Shown: positions 12,109-23,654, counted from the stretch's first letter. The stretch: 64,000 nucleotides of DNA from Leptasterias polaris (GCA_037783415.1 JAZGTN010000064.1:62001-126000), one strand, 5' to 3'. Translations and numbers: made by a program. The notes: generated by a model not told the origin, from the sequence alone.

Positions 12109-13478
12109 AACTAGACTTAACTTTTTGTTGTATAACAAAAAGAAGGTGTTCGGAATGACGTTCAATTTGGTAGTAACACATCCCAGTTTGAATATATGTA
12201 AGCTACATTTCAGCTTGACCAAGCATACTACTCAGTATATAGATCTTGAACCTGCACCTTTAAGGTGACGTTTTGGATGTAACATATCCCAACTTGGATA
12301 CATGCAAAGTTTCAGCTTGATTACCAAAGTCGTTATGTACTTATAAATCTTGTAAGAACTAGCAGTGGCTCAAATTTAATTGAAAACATTGGTAAACATG
12401 ACTGTGTTAGAAATTTGTACGATAAGTTTTTATCAAAAGTTAGTGAATGAGTCTATTTAGAAACAAATTATTCCACAACTACTTTCACAGGAGTTTCTTC
12501 CTTCCATTGTTTAAACCCAATAAAGTTATAACTTTTTCCGTGCAATTTGGACTTTATGTATTACATACTGAAGTACCTACTCATATCACGCATAGAACTG
12601 AAGCAGCACAGTGACCTAACTATGTCCCGAGTTTACATTAATCCACTAATCCCAAAATGTCTGGAGCGCCCGCTAGAGTTGACTTTTGAATTGCGAGTTT
12701 ATTTACTTAAATGGTGTTTGGACGGCCATTGGATGGAAGTATAATGTTTCTTGATATGATCGGCTGGTTCCCTTTACTTGTTTTTATAATGAGCACATAA
12801 CAATTATGAAATAATCGTGTACGATTTTTTTCACAACAATGCTTACATGTTTAGAATGATAGAACATAAGAATCAAGTGTTTGACGGGCGCGGGCATCGA
12901 TCTGCATGCTAGTTTCCATGTAGTCGCTTTGGAATCAAAACCCATTATTTTTGAATGATTATCCACTTGATTACAATCCTAAAGATGTTATTCAAAATAA
13001 TAAATAAAGCTGTCTTCCTGTGTATACGAATGCAACAATTAAAAAGTCGTTATTTATCGACAAAATTGGACCTGAGTATTTCCCTTCTTTTCTCAGTCTT
13101 ATTTGCACGGGAGAGAACAATATTAATCGGTCAAAAACTGAAGTATAACAAGGCACTTCTTGTTTCGACCGGAAGTAGAGGTAACGTAATGTCACACACA
13201 CAATACAAAAATAAGACCTAAATTAATTTGGTATAATCCCGCAAAAAGCAACCTACGGTCTCATGTCCGTGATTTGATATGGAAGTTCAAACATTACAAA
13301 ATTAATATTTAAAAACCTTGTAATTTGACATCCGATGAAGTCATGATGATATCACTGCAGCGGTGTCATCTACCTATGCATATCTAACTATGTGTGAAGA
13401 TTAAAGTTTATGCGAGCTTAGGAAGTGTCTTTTTTTATTGGACAATCTTGAGGGAAAAGAAGACGACGAGATATGAAT
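12109..13478. repeat. Family H repeat, copy 2
   Basis: Begins actagacttaactttttgtt immediately after the GAA tract of copy 1, with the aggtgttcgg box near 12146, so the two copies are head-to-tail. The inner part carries the gaccggaagtagaggt block and the aaaaccttgtaatttgacat block. It ends in a GA-rich tract near 13460-13475 without the 3' hairpin. Confidence 0.7.
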
Positions 13479-14628
13479 TCATGAAATGTTCAACTTTTGG
13501 TTAAAAAGCACACGATCAAAAGCCTAGCATTTGTTTGTTAATGAGGTTTGCATGGACGGCTGTTTTAGAGACTAACAAAGCGTATTGTCAAAAGCAGGTT
13601 GCGCGAACCTTGAACAGAGACTAGACCACAAGCATGTTTGATGGACTTTGAACCTTGCGGATGATTTGCTCAACGTATACACACACACTACGTGATAAAA
13701 AACAGTAAACTGGTTTAGTTCGCGTAGTGTGTGTGTAGCCCGTGGTTTGACAGCGGGTCAATAAATACACGTAATAATTGGTCAATATTTCAAATATTTG
13801 TATAAAAAAAAGGAATGACGTCATCATGTTGTTTCTTTAGATTTACGTTGTCACTATCACTGTCTTTCAACATGCCAAGTTTCAACTCAGTCGAATTTGT
13901 GGTTTTGTAGATACACGGCTTCAAAAAGTAAACCTTTAAGGCGATACCACGTGACACATGATGACGTCATCAATATAAAACTTCACACATATGTTGTCTG
14001 CATAAAGGTCATTATATATACCAATTTTGAAACGATTATCATAAACTTCGCCACAGACATCTAGTAAAAGTGTATTTTTAAAAGTTTTCAACCTGCCGCT
14101 AGAGGGCGCTCTTGACTTTTATGACGTCACTTATCTTATTTTGTTAAACCAGACTCTTGCTCGACTATAACACCGTTAAAAAAAACTTCAAAAAGTGTGC
14201 CACTTTTAAATTACAAGGCACTTCCTGTTTCTTCCTGTTTCGACCGGAAGTAGAGGTCATGTGAGGTCACGCACACGACAAAAAATAAAGACCTATATGA
14301 CCTAAGTATGATCCCGCATAAAACAACCGACGGTCTCTTAAGTGTGATTTGTTACAGAATTTCAAAGATTAATTTATTTTTTTCTAAAAACCTTGTAATT
14401 TGACACCTGATGACGTCATCATGACGTAAATGAAACGGTTTCGTATCCTAATGGTTATCTAACTATGGTAAAAATTTCAAGTTTATATGAGCTTGGGAAG
14501 TGTGCTTTTGTTAGCGGACAAGGGACGGCCAGAAGAAGAAGACGAAGTAAAAAAAAAAAAAAAAAACGAACAATAACAAGAGGTGTTCGGAGCTACGCTC
14601 CGCTCCGAACACCTAAAAATTATAAACA
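13479..14628. repeat. Family H repeat, copy 3, with intact 3' hairpin
   Basis: Shares the agcctagcatttg and gaggtttgcatggacggct segments with 52.56-52.62 kb, then the CRE-like and CTCF-like core of the family. The 3' end shows the full order: gcttgggaagtgtgctttt, GAA/GAC-rich tract, A-run, cgaacaataacaag, then a perfect hairpin at 14581-14614 (aggtgttcggagc ... gctccgaacacct). Confidence 0.75.
14096..14110 (+). promoter_or_regulatory. CTCF-like motif in family H copy 3
   Basis: CCGCTAGAGGGCGCT closely fits the vertebrate/insect CTCF core (CCASYAGRKGGCRS). It is conserved in position between family copies. Binding is inferred only. Confidence 0.45.
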
Positions 14629-15770
14629 TGTCTGTGTATTAAATATTGTATACTTCTATAGAGTCTTTAGAATGGTGGTTCTAAAGATTTGACCAAACTT
14701 TTTGGATGTAACACATCCCAGCTTGAGTACATGCAAAGTTTCCATTTGATCACCAAAGTTGTTCTGTACATATAGATCTTGTAAAACACTACCTTGGTGG
14801 TGACATAACATGAAAATCGATGACGTCGTGAAAACGTCACTCCACGTTATATCCTTGTTGGACCTTCCAAGTCTCATGCAAAATGAAATTTGACTATAGC
14901 TTGCTTTGTACTGAAGATATGTACCAATTGGTCAAAATTTCTAAAATTTCTTTTAAAAAAATTGATGACGTCATCAAGTCGTCACTCTAGCTTTAAGTAG
15001 TCAATATAACTGTCTATCAACATGCCAAGTTTCAACTCAGTCAAACTTGTGGTTTTGTAGATACACAGCTTCAAAAAGTAAACCTTTAATGCGATACCAC
15101 GTGACACATGATGACGTCATCAATCTAAAAATTCACACATATGTTGTCTGTATGAAGGTCAATATGTATACCAATTTTGAAACGATTATCATAAACTTCG
15201 CCACAGACATCTAGTAAAAGTGTATTTTTAATTGTTTTCAACCTGCCGCTAGAGGGCGCTCTTGACTTTTATGACGTCACTTGTCTTATTTTTTTAAACC
15301 AGACTCTTGCTCGACTATAACACCGTTAAAAAAAACTTCAAAAAGTGTGCCACTTTTAAATTACAAGGCACTTCCTGTTCCTTCCTGTTTCGACCGGAAG
15401 TAGAGGTCAAGTCATGTCACGCAAAAAAAAAAAAATGAAGACCCATATTACCTCTATATAATCCCGCAAAAAGTAACCGACGGTCTCTTCATCTTGATTT
15501 GATATGGATTTTCAAAGATTAAATTTTTTAATTTTAAAAACCTTGTAACTTGACACCTGATGACGTCAACATGACGTAAATGAAACGGTTTCGTCTCCTA
15601 ATGGTTATCTAACTATGGTAGAAATTTCAAGTTTATATGAGCTTGGGAAGTGTGCTTTTGTTAGCGGACAAGCGGCAAAGAGAAGAAGAAGAAGAATCTG
15701 AAGAAGTAAAAAAAAAAAAAAACGAACAATAACAAGAGGTATTCGGACTTCTGTCCGAACACCTAACTAG
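14629..15770. repeat. Family H repeat, copy 4 (first unit of a recent tandem duplication)
   Basis: Nearly identical to the following copy at a period of about 1214 bp; for example, the stretch aacatgtctgtgtattaaat occurs at 14631 and 15839. The 3' end carries a perfect hairpin at 15737-15764 (aggtattcggac ... gtccgaacacct), followed by aactag. The 73-codon open frame that both copies share is explained by the recent duplication and matches no known protein. Confidence 0.8.
15246..15260 (+). promoter_or_regulatory. CTCF-like motif in family H copy 4
   Basis: Exact repeat of the 15-base motif seen in copy 3, in the same local context (ttcaacctg on the left, cttgactttt on the right) and about 20 bases upstream of a tgacgtcac site. 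Confidence 0.45.
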
Positions 15771-16838
15771 ACATAATTTTTTGTTGGAAACAAAAAAGAG
15801 GTGTTCGGTGTGACCTCGTGTTTCAAAGAAATGTTATAAACATGTCTGTGTATTAAATATTGTGTACTTCTATAGAGTCTTTAGAATGGTGGTTCTAAAG
15901 ATTTGACCAAACTTTTTGGATGTAACACATCCCAGCTTGAGTACATGCAAAGTTTCCATTTGATCACCAAAGTTGTTCTGTACATATAGATCTTGTAAAA
16001 CACTACCTTGGTGGTGACATAACATGAAAATCGATGACGTCGTGAAAACGTCACTCCACGTTATATCCTTGTAGGACCTTCCAAGTCTCATGCAAAATGA
16101 AATTTGACTATAGCTTGCTTTGTACTGAAGATATGTACCAATTGGTCAAAATTTCTAAAATTTGTAAAAATTTGTTTGATGACGTCATCAAGTCGTCACT
16201 CTAGCTTTAAGTAGTCAATATAACTGTCTATCAACATGCCAAGTTTCAACTCAGTCAAACTTGTGGTTTTGTAGATACACAGCTTCAAAAAGTAAACCTT
16301 TAATGCGATACCACGTGACACACGATGACGTCATCAATCTAAAACTTCACACATATGTTGTCTGCATGAAGGTCATCATGTATACCAATTTCGAAACGAT
16401 TATCATAAACTTCGCCACAGACATCTAGTAAAAGTGTATTTTTAATTGTTTTCAACCTGCCGCTAGAGGGCGCTCTTGACTTTTATGACGTCACTTGTCT
16501 TATTTTTTTAAACCAGACTCTTGCTCGACTATAACACCGTTAAAAAAAACTTCAAAAAGTGTGCCACTTTTAAATTACAAGGCACTTCCTGTTCCTTCCT
16601 GTTTCGACCGGAAGTAGAGGTCAAGTCATGTCACGCACACAATAAAAAATGAAGACCCATATTACCTCTATATAATCCCGCAAAAAGTAACCGACGGTCT
16701 CTTCATCTTGATTTGATATGGATTTTCAAAGATTAAATTTTTTAATTTTAAAAACCTTGTAACTTGACACCTGATGACGTCATCATGACGTAAATGAAAC
16801 GGTTTCGTCTCCTAATGGTTATCTAACTATGATAGAAA
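15771..16838. repeat. Family H repeat, copy 5, cut off near the DIRS element
   Basis: Starts acataattttttgttggaaac, then aaaaaagaggtgttcgg. It follows copy 4 base by base and breaks off at 'ctaactatgatagaaatt', within the sequence that leads in other copies to the GAA tract and hairpin. The foreign sequence begins at about 16839-16843, so the insertion that brought the DIRS region truncated or split this copy. Confidence 0.8.
16460..16474 (+). promoter_or_regulatory. CTCF-like motif in family H copy 5
   Basis: Third exact copy of CCGCTAGAGGGCGCT in this cluster. All three lie on the same strand, about 1.15-1.21 kb apart. Confidence 0.45.
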
Positions 16839-16842
16839 TTCC

Positions 16843-17129
16843 CCCACCACAGAAGTGTGGGATGAGTCTATGAATGATACTTACCCAAATAGTTACTACT
16901 TATGCATATTTCATAGCCGGCAGGCTAATTCGCTAGAAAGATTTGACAACCATTAGGGCGCCCTCTCGTGCCCACCCAGCATGCTACGCAGTAGCTCCGC
17001 CATCTTACGTCCTTCTTTTTCTCGTCTAAGAGGTAACCCTGACTACGAGCCAAGAGTGGGGAAGGAGGGCGGGAGGCTATTTGGGTAAGTATCATTCATA
17101 GACTCATCCCACACTTCTGTGGTGGGGGA
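16843..17129. repeat. Inverted repeat at the 3' side of the DIRS element
   Basis: Bases 16843-16894 (cccccaccacagaagtgtgg ... cccaaatag) return as an exact reverse complement at 17078-17129. A direct copy of cttacccaaatagttactac also occurs at 16881 and 17143. The left terminal repeat of the DIRS element lies between the two arms. Such complementary blocks recall the internal complementary region of DIRS elements, but the correspondence was not worked out. Confidence 0.75.
16960..17022. repeat. DIRS inverted terminal repeat (left, plus-strand reading)
   Basis: gccctctcgtgcccacccag to tttttctcg. It is matched in inverted orientation at 22910-22971. It includes ccgccatctt at 16997-17006, a good YY1-type motif. 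Confidence 0.85.
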
Positions 17130-17268
17130 GTCTATTTCATTCACTTACCCAAATAGTTACTACTTATGCATAGAATAGCACCGCAACATGGAGGTTGGGT
17201 AGGCGAGTCGCCCTTATAATTTTTATTTATTTATTTATTTATTATTTTTTTTCTTTCTTGGGCTCACC

Positions 17269-18330
17269 TCAAGTTCTGTCCTGGCGTCGCCTGGGGGGAT
17301 CACTTGGCTGGGATTCCCTTCTGAGTTGAGATGCTGACAGCACTGCTCTCCCAAAGGCACCTTCGTTCTGAAGCACATCACGCAGATAGCAGGTGGTAAA
17401 GGTTGATGGGCCTTTCCAGCAAGCTGCTTGTGAGATCTCTGCAAAGGAAATCCCCCTGAAGAACGCCCAGGATGTGGACACGGCGCGAACGTCGTGTGCA
17501 CGTATGGTTCCCTGACTGCCTTTGTCCTTATCGGACAGCCAGTCGGGGTTAGCCGACTTTATCGCCGATACAATCCATCGCTTGATTGTATCTTTGGAGG
17601 CCGGACCATGTGGGGGAGTAGTCGAGATAAATATTTGATCGCAATTCCCCCTAAGTGATTTGGTACGTTCCAGGTACCATTTGAGGGAACGTACGGGGCA
17701 CCAGAGCCTGTCTGATCGCACCGACGATACCGACGCAATTTCGGGAATGAAGATGTCAGGCGGAGTAAAGATTGCCGTCTGATTCTTTGTCAGGAACGAT
17801 GCCCTGGTGGATTGTTAGTGCCTGGATTTCACATCCCCGTCTAGCCGAAGCTGCGGCTATAAGGAAGGCCAACTTAGTGGAAAGTTGCAGCAGCGATGAT
17901 AGGTTCGCTGGTTCATATGGAGGCGCTGCTAAGTTCTCTAGCACGCGCCCCAAGTCCCAAGATGGGACAAGCCTCTGTCTTGGGGGTCTTTCATTAAACA
18001 TGCCCCGAAGTAATTGTGTTAACACAGGGTTCGATGAGATTGTGGAATCATCAGGGAACCCCGCGTGGACCGCAGCAATGGCCGATCTGTAATTTTTTAT
18101 CGTTGTCACCTTCAGTTGGGATTTGAAGAGGTGGACCAGAAAATCCGACACCATTGTTAGAGATGCTGTGACCGGATCCACCGATCGGTCGGCACACCAC
18201 CGACTAAAATGTCGAAGTCGACTGTCGTAAACCTTTCGTGTGGAGAGGCGACGCCCCTTCGCTGCCAGGGCTGCAGCTTCCTTAGAAAGGCCTGCTGCAA
18301 TGAGGGATCGCTGGACAGTGGCCAACACGC
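17269..18330 (-). pseudogene. DIRS tyrosine recombinase (YR), frameshifted
   Basis: Would cut and join the circular DNA copy at integration. The N-terminal core-binding part reads ...LSTRKVYDSRLRHFSRWC and LKVTTIKNYRSAIAAVHAGF. The catalytic half has ASARRGCEIQAL (first Arg). After a frame change near 17740 it continues with CPVRSLKWYLERT, RAHDVRAVSTSWAFFRG (H-x-x-R) and ACWKGPSTFTTCYLRDV, which includes the nucleophile Tyr. The Arg, HxxR and Tyr positions survive, but the frame break would disrupt the enzyme. Confidence 0.85.
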
Positions 18331-19413
18331 CAAGTGGAGGTCTCCCGGCGCCGGGTGCAGTAGACGGGAGTGTGGTTGGTATAGAAGATCGTGTCGATCC
18401 GGGAGGATTAGAGGATCCCCTATCAGGAGTCTCACTAGCCTCAGGAACCACGGCTGGCGTGGCCAGAAGGGAGCGATCAGGAGAATTCGGCACGGTTCCT
18501 GCTCTATCTTCCCTATGACTCTCTGGAGAAGGGATATCGGAGGGAACGCATATGCGAACATGTCTGTCCAGTCTATGGCCAGGGCGTCGGTGGCCCAAGC
18601 CATGGGATGATGAAACCTTGCGCAGAATACCGGGAGTTTGGCATTTATTTCTGTCGCAAAGAGATCTATGTGTGGTCGACCCGCTGTCGCGAAGATCTGC
18701 TGGGCTACTCCGTTGTGCAGGGTCCACTCTGTAGGGATCACTGTACCCCTTGACAGTGCATCCGCCACCGTGTTTTCCACTCCTGGAATGTGGCTTGCTT
18801 GCAGGACTACCTCGTTCTGGATGAGCCACCGGAATAGATCCCAGGTGAGGAGGCATAGCTGCGGTGACCGCGTGCCTCCCTGCCTGTTTATATAGGACAC
18901 GACTGTCGTGTTGTCTGTTCTGATGAGAACCGTCCGGTTTTTTACCTCGGTTCGAAAATGTCGCAGAGCATTGAAGACCGCCTGGAGCTCCAAGATGTTG
19001 ATGTGTTGGAATCTGAAAAATTTTCCCCACTCTCCGGCTGTCTGCCGCGGGCCCAGGGATGCACCCCAACCCTTGTTGGATGCGTCGGTTGAAATTGTGA
19101 CCTGTGGAGCCCTCTGAGGGAACCCCAGGCTGCAATTGACATTTCCCTCTTGTTGCCACCACCGAAGATGAGGATGAATGTGATTGGTGATTGGCACGAG
19201 AATGGTTATGCAGTCCCTTCTCGGCCTGTAATGTGACAGGAGATGTAACTGAAGTGGTCGCATTCGAAGGCGACACCATGGAACCAGGTCTACCAGACTG
19301 GCCATGAGGTCCAGGAGTTTTAACCAAGCCCGTGCTGTGGCCATCGTGCCGAACAGGAACAGGTCCACGCACTGAAGCAGGGCTGTGGTGCGCTCCTTTG
19401 TGGGGAAAACCAC
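18157..19413 (-). pseudogene. DIRS RNase H and methyltransferase-like region (418 codons open)
   Basis: RNase H would remove RNA from the RNA/DNA hybrid. Seen in order: ISTDASNKGWGASL (first acid), NILELQAVFNAL (Glu), VLIRTDNTTVVSYIN (third acid) and ASHIPGVENTVADALSRG (His/Asp end). Downstream, HIDLFATEINAKLPVF, AWATDALAIDW, YAFPPISLL and LIAPFWPRQPWF match the Dam-like methyltransferase region of DIRS elements. The open frame starts within the RT/RNase H connection and joins the RT only through a frameshift near 19440. Its end overlaps the YR start in another frame. Confidence 0.88.
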
Positions 19414-19443
19414 GCTTTTCTGAAGGTCGACAACCGCGCCTAG

Positions 19444-20180
19444 TCATGTCGGAGACTGAGTTGGTATGAAACGGGATTTCTCCTCGTTTATGATGAAACC
19501 TACGGCCCTCGTCACCTCGCAGGTAGTCCGTATATTTCGGGACGTTTCTTCTTCCGATCTGCCGACAACCAGCCAGTCGTCTAAATACATATAAATCACG
19601 ACGTAGATAGGCTGCGATTGTTCGCGTGACTCTTGTGAACACCCTTGGTGACGTTGAGAGTCTGAACGGGAGAGCCGTGAACTCCAATGTGCGCCCTCGA
19701 TACCTGAATCGTAGGTATTGGGAGTGTTCCGACAAGATGGGTATGTGGAGGTACGCATCTTTTAGGTCGATCGATGCTGCCCACACTGCCTTGGGTAGCG
19801 ACTCCAGGATCACTTTGAGTGTTTCCATCCGGAAGCGCCTCGGTCTGACGAACCGATTGAGCGGTTTCAGATTTATGATTGGTCGCCATTCTGCGGTTCC
19901 CTTTTTGGGCGTTAGAAAAAACGTCAAAAGGAACCCTTGGAACTGTTCTGATTCCGCCACCGGACGCACCGCCTGTTTTTCTAAAAGGGAGGATATCTCT
20001 TTCTCTAGAGCCAGGCGTTTTTCTCTGTTTGCAGGAACTGGCGTTTCGCAAACTAGGGTGTCCGACGGAGGGGTGCTCGTGAACTCCAAACGGTAGCCGT
20101 GTTTTACCGTTGCGAGCACCCATGCGTCGGACGTGATCTCGTCCCAAGACCCTGCGAAATCTCTCAGGCGGCCCCCGACG
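19444..20180 (-). pseudogene. DIRS reverse transcriptase, frameshifted
   Basis: Would copy the element RNA. The upstream part lies in one frame: WVLATVKHGYRLEF, RLALEKEISSLLEKQAV, LTPKKGTAEWRPIINLKPLN, SIDLKDAYLHIPI (first catalytic Asp) and ALPFRLSTSPRVFTRV. The frame then changes near 19600, and the catalytic YLDD box follows as YMYLDDWLVVGRSEEE and VGFIINEEKS up to about 19444. All main RT motifs are recognisable. An 894-codon open frame covers this region, but its middle third is a shadow frame and not protein. Confidence 0.85.
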
Positions 20181-20216
20181 GGTCCCAGGTCGGGGGCCAG
20201 AGTCGGGAGCAGGACG

Positions 20217-21799
20217 TCACCTCCTCCACCCCCATGAGTAGCGGGGAGGGGGAGGGGGCCTACCGCCGCCACGGCCCCTGCCGCCTGTCTGGAAGTTCTG
20301 ACGGGCAGGCTGGGAGTAGCGAGGTGTCGCCGGAGCAGTGCCGGGAGATGTCCTAGGGGCCTGCTGGTGAGAGGACTTGAGGGCCTTACGGAACGCCGGA
20401 CGTGGCGTAAAGCTGACCTTGTTGGTCTTCTTCCCTCCAAACCGAGTGAACTGCTCTAGGGACATCCTTAGGCCCTCCTCCAAACAACGAAAAGCTACAG
20501 CAAGCATATCCGCTGGGGTGGATGTGCCCTCCTCACAGGCGCAGACAATATACTCTGACAGCAGTAGAAGAAAGGCGTTAGCTTTGGCGCCAAACCGAGC
20601 AGCCTCATCAATCTTCTTCATCTGCTCTTCCAGTCGAGCTTTACTCTTGTCAGCGAAGATCGCCTTAGCCGAGAGCTTGTCTTTAGCGGTAGATGGTATA
20701 GTGGGAACTGTAAAAAAGTCCTCACAGTCCTTTTGTGGGTATTGAAAATAATTTTTCGATCTTCTCGTGTGCGGGATCCATTTCTTCAGAGAGGCTGTGC
20801 TCTTGATGCGATCCACACAAAGTCGGTCTAGCGGGAGGGTCGGGAACGGCGTACTACGCGTTTCCTCCCCTCCCGTTCGTGTCTTAAAGGAACGATGTCC
20901 AGATGACTCTTCTGGGTTATCATCGGCCGGTAGCTTGAGGACACGTACCATGTCTCGTTGAATCAACCGAAGCTGAGTTTCAAAAGATGAAAAACTGCTT
21001 GGGTCCGCGGCCTCATCTTCCTCAGAGCATACACGTGACTCACGTGAGCTCAGTTCCCCCTCGGGTTCCTCACTGTCGGAGACCCCAAAAGTTGTCCAGG
21101 GATGTAGTGAGATGGCCGTTGGTGAACCTGGTGGGCGACGGGCACGCCCTGGAGTGAGGGGCAACCTCTGGCTCACTACCGCCTACCTCGGATGGGCCTG
21201 GGAGGCTGGGATAGCCTGGAGCTGCCATGATCGGTCCCTGAATGATCAACCCCAGGTCTGGGTCCGGGAAGGTGGATGGCGGGGGAGCCCGTTGTGAATC
21301 GGGTGCCGCCCTCCACTGTTGTTGGGCGATCGTGGCCAATGAAGTACTGATGGAATCAAATGCCTTCATAAAAACCGCAGAGGATATGGTATCCTTTTTC
21401 TTTTTCTTCTTGATCTTCGGTGTTGTTGAAGAATCATCAGAAGAGGAAACTGGGCGTTTCTGCTTAGCCTTCTTGCCTGAAGGACTGTCAGTCGCACTAC
21501 CCCGGGAAAACTCCGATAAAGGGTCAATCATCGGTACTCCTGAGCAGCGATCAGTGAATGAAGTTGACTGGGATTCTCTCACCCTATGGGGCAGGGGAGG
21601 AGGATCTTGTGAACCTCTAATTCTGATCCCGCCCGTTCACTCCAGTGGTTGGTCGAGGCGTTGAGTTTCCTGAGGAAGCCCGCGCCTGAGGACCGGGTGA
21701 AGTCACGAGTCCAAGGACTGATGATGACTTCGAGTGTGTTGTACCTTTCATGGGTTTACACTTGGTACCACTCGGGCCCTTAGCTGTGCCCTTTTTCAT
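20217..21799 (-). pseudogene. DIRS gag-like ORF1 region, frameshifted
   Basis: Probably the nucleocapsid/structural protein. It opens at 21799 with MKKGTAKGPSGTKCKPMKGT, passes a Ser/Lys-rich segment (PKIKKKKKKDTISSAVFMKA) in another frame, and continues in a third frame (21176 down to 20217). That frame contains the LCVDRIKSTASLKKWIPHT and ADKSKARLEEQMKKIDEAARF region and a Gly/Arg/Pro-rich tail (GGRGRGGGRPPPPPRYSWG). Position upstream of RT and overall character support the call; sequence alone is weak. At least two frame breaks. Confidence 0.65.
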
Positions 21800-22329
21800 T
21801 GCGAATTATATATCGTGATAAATCGTGTTAAAACGCGATAAATCGCGATAAATCACTACAACGCTAGGGCAGGTACGTACAGTGTGGACTTCGTTATGGT
21901 CGGTACTGTACTTCACTCCGAGCGTAAATTCGCGGGAAATCGGAGACGACAGAGTCGTTGATTCCCGCGAAAAATTCGCTCTACGTGATGGCTAGTTATT
22001 TTTAATCTAGCCGTAACTGTAGGGGAAGGGAAGGACCGAACGGTCGATATTCCCCGTAGCAGCTTTCTCAAAAGGTCCCGCAACCCAAGCCAACCGCGGT
22101 GGCGAGGGAAGACAGACTGACCGGGGAAATTGAATGGCCTTACCGGCGCAAATCACCCACGGCAAGCCCGTAAGTTCAGGGACCGGCTCAGTAACGATAG
22201 CAGACGGGGCAAGGGAGAGGCCAGAGGCCGGTATACCCCGTATAATAGCTTCGTTGGGCCCCACGCTCTCCGCTGGAGCGAGCAGGGGAAGGGAACGGAT
22301 TTAACCGGTATACCCAAGCTCTCTCTCCG

Positions 22330-22570
22330 CTTGCCTCCTGCACCGGACCGGGAGTACTTCTCCCGGGGCAGGGAGTTCAACTGGTCGCGACCAGAAGAAC
22401 ACTAGCAAGAAACGTAAGGTACTGAGCCCTCGGAGTCAGTCTCCTACAACGGCCGGGAGTACTTCTCCCGGAGTAGGGAGTCCCACGAGTGTAAACAAGT
22501 GGAACACCGACTCTAACTAGCCTCCTACAACGGCCGGGAGTACTGCTCCCGGAGTAGGGAGTCTCACGGA
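22330..22570. repeat. Short tandem repeats in the DIRS 5' leader
   Basis: Three copies, about 79-95 bp apart, of a unit containing ccgggagtacttctcccgg followed by agtagggagt. Each unit has an internal perfect palindrome. They lie upstream of the gag-like start on the minus strand, between the ITR and the coding region. Confidence 0.8.
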
Positions 22571-22909
22571 AGTGAGACACTAGTTAATATATTTAACGTA
22601 TTTTTAAAATAAAAATAAGGAAGACACAGGAGACACAACAATAAATATTATACACTTGTATTATATATCAAGAGGATACGTTCGATCCCCGAGACCAACG
22701 AGTGCTACTCGCGCTCGTCTGGCCTCAACAGAAAACGTCTCAAAATCTTCCAAAAACGCAAAATTATCACTCAAATATAATTAAAGAACTCTACAAATCA
22801 AACTGGTTGAAAAATCTTAGTAAAACCTTTATCAGGAAAAGCGAAGGCACAATCTCAGGTTTTCCAAACAAGAGCGTGAAAAACTCACGTGTACACCGTA
22901 CCGTCGCTA

Positions 22910-22971
22910 GAAAAAGAAGGACGTAAGATGGCGGAGCTACTGCGTAGCATGCTGGGTGGGCACGAGAGGGC
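22910..22971. repeat. DIRS inverted terminal repeat (right)
   Basis: Reverse complement of 16960-17022, ending cacgagagggc at 22971. The YY1-type motif aagatggcgg is at 22925-22934 and, for the minus-strand element, lies just inside the 5' end, where an initiator would be expected. Confidence 0.85.
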
Positions 22972-23562
22972 CACCGATCCATTTTCGGTTCCACAGTCTC
23001 CTCTTACAAGTCTTGGATGCCCCATCCTGCTACGTACTGCGTCAATGTAATATCCACCAATGATACGAGGATCGCTGTTAGTTTTATAGAAGTTCAACCA
23101 TATAACAAATCTAGAAAAACCGTCTATACACCCGCTGATACAAAAACCAAATGGTTTCAGTTTGTCGTAGGAATCAAAGTGCCAGATAAAGTTGGGTCCC
23201 CTAGCAAAATAGGCACGCCTTCTTAGACGGTTATGGCTACGAAGGAGAACATCTTCGGGGTCCAGAATTTGAATGAGGAGTCGAACTGTTTCGCGAGAAA
23301 CAACAAATCCCTGCTGAATACACCTCAGGTGCATTAGCCTATATCCGTAATTACTTCCTCTCCTTATGTTTTCTGCAATGAACATGGCAACATCCTGAAC
23401 ATCAGATTTGTTTTTCCTTCGGAAAAGGCCAAGTCTCTTTAGACTTCGTTTGAGAGTTCGCATACTGACAACTATTCTATGATTCAGTGCCAGTGCATTA
23501 ATTATTTCGTTATACTGAAGTCCTAGAGAGAAGTACAGCTGGATGTGTGCATCGTATTCCAT
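22972..23562 (-). pseudogene. Integrase-like (rve/DDE core) protein, truncated at the DIRS end
   Basis: Starts MEYDAHIQLYFSLGLQYNEI (23562) and reads as the N-terminal half of a transposon-derived integrase-like family common in invertebrates and fish. An HTH-like part (RTLKRSLKRLGLFRR) is followed by YGYRLMHLRCIQQGF, RRRAYFARGPNFIWHFDSYDK (first Asp), GCIDGFSRFVIWL and VRGDCGTENG (second Asp, shown as LVRGDCGTEN). Right after GTENGSVA the frame enters the DIRS terminal repeat, so the third catalytic residue and the C-terminus are lost. The DIRS element probably inserted here, although the missing half was not found on the other side. Confidence 0.8.
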
Positions 23563-23654
23563 TCTTGATTCAGTTTCACCTTAATTAAAACAAAAAATAA
23601 GATTTGTTATGTTTTTTAAGCAAGAATTTGAAAATAAATGCAATGCGATGCGGT

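Larger units (their letters stand above)
16960..22971 (-). mobile_element. DIRS-type tyrosine-recombinase retrotransposon, decayed
   Basis: About 6.0 kb between inverted terminal repeats (16960-17022 and 22910-22971). On the minus strand, from high to low coordinate, lie a gag-like region, reverse transcriptase, RNase H, a methyltransferase-like domain and a tyrosine recombinase. This domain order and the inverted ends are typical of DIRS; there is no DDE integrase or LTR of its own. The coding region is split over several frames, so this copy cannot make the full set of proteins. The GC-rich interior contrasts with the AT-rich flanks. Confidence 0.88.

Noticed and set aside
14656..16091. Two near-identical 73-codon frames (14656-14877 and 15870-16091) as a conserved gene pair
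   Set aside because: They sit at equal places in a recent 1.21-kb tandem duplication of a non-coding repeat; conservation is explained by recency.
17756..20440. An 894-codon open frame on the minus strand as one protein
   Set aside because: Its ends match RT and YR, but residues of about 300-700 match nothing, while the RNase H and methyltransferase-like motifs lie in other frames over the same DNA. It is a mosaic of real and shadow reading.
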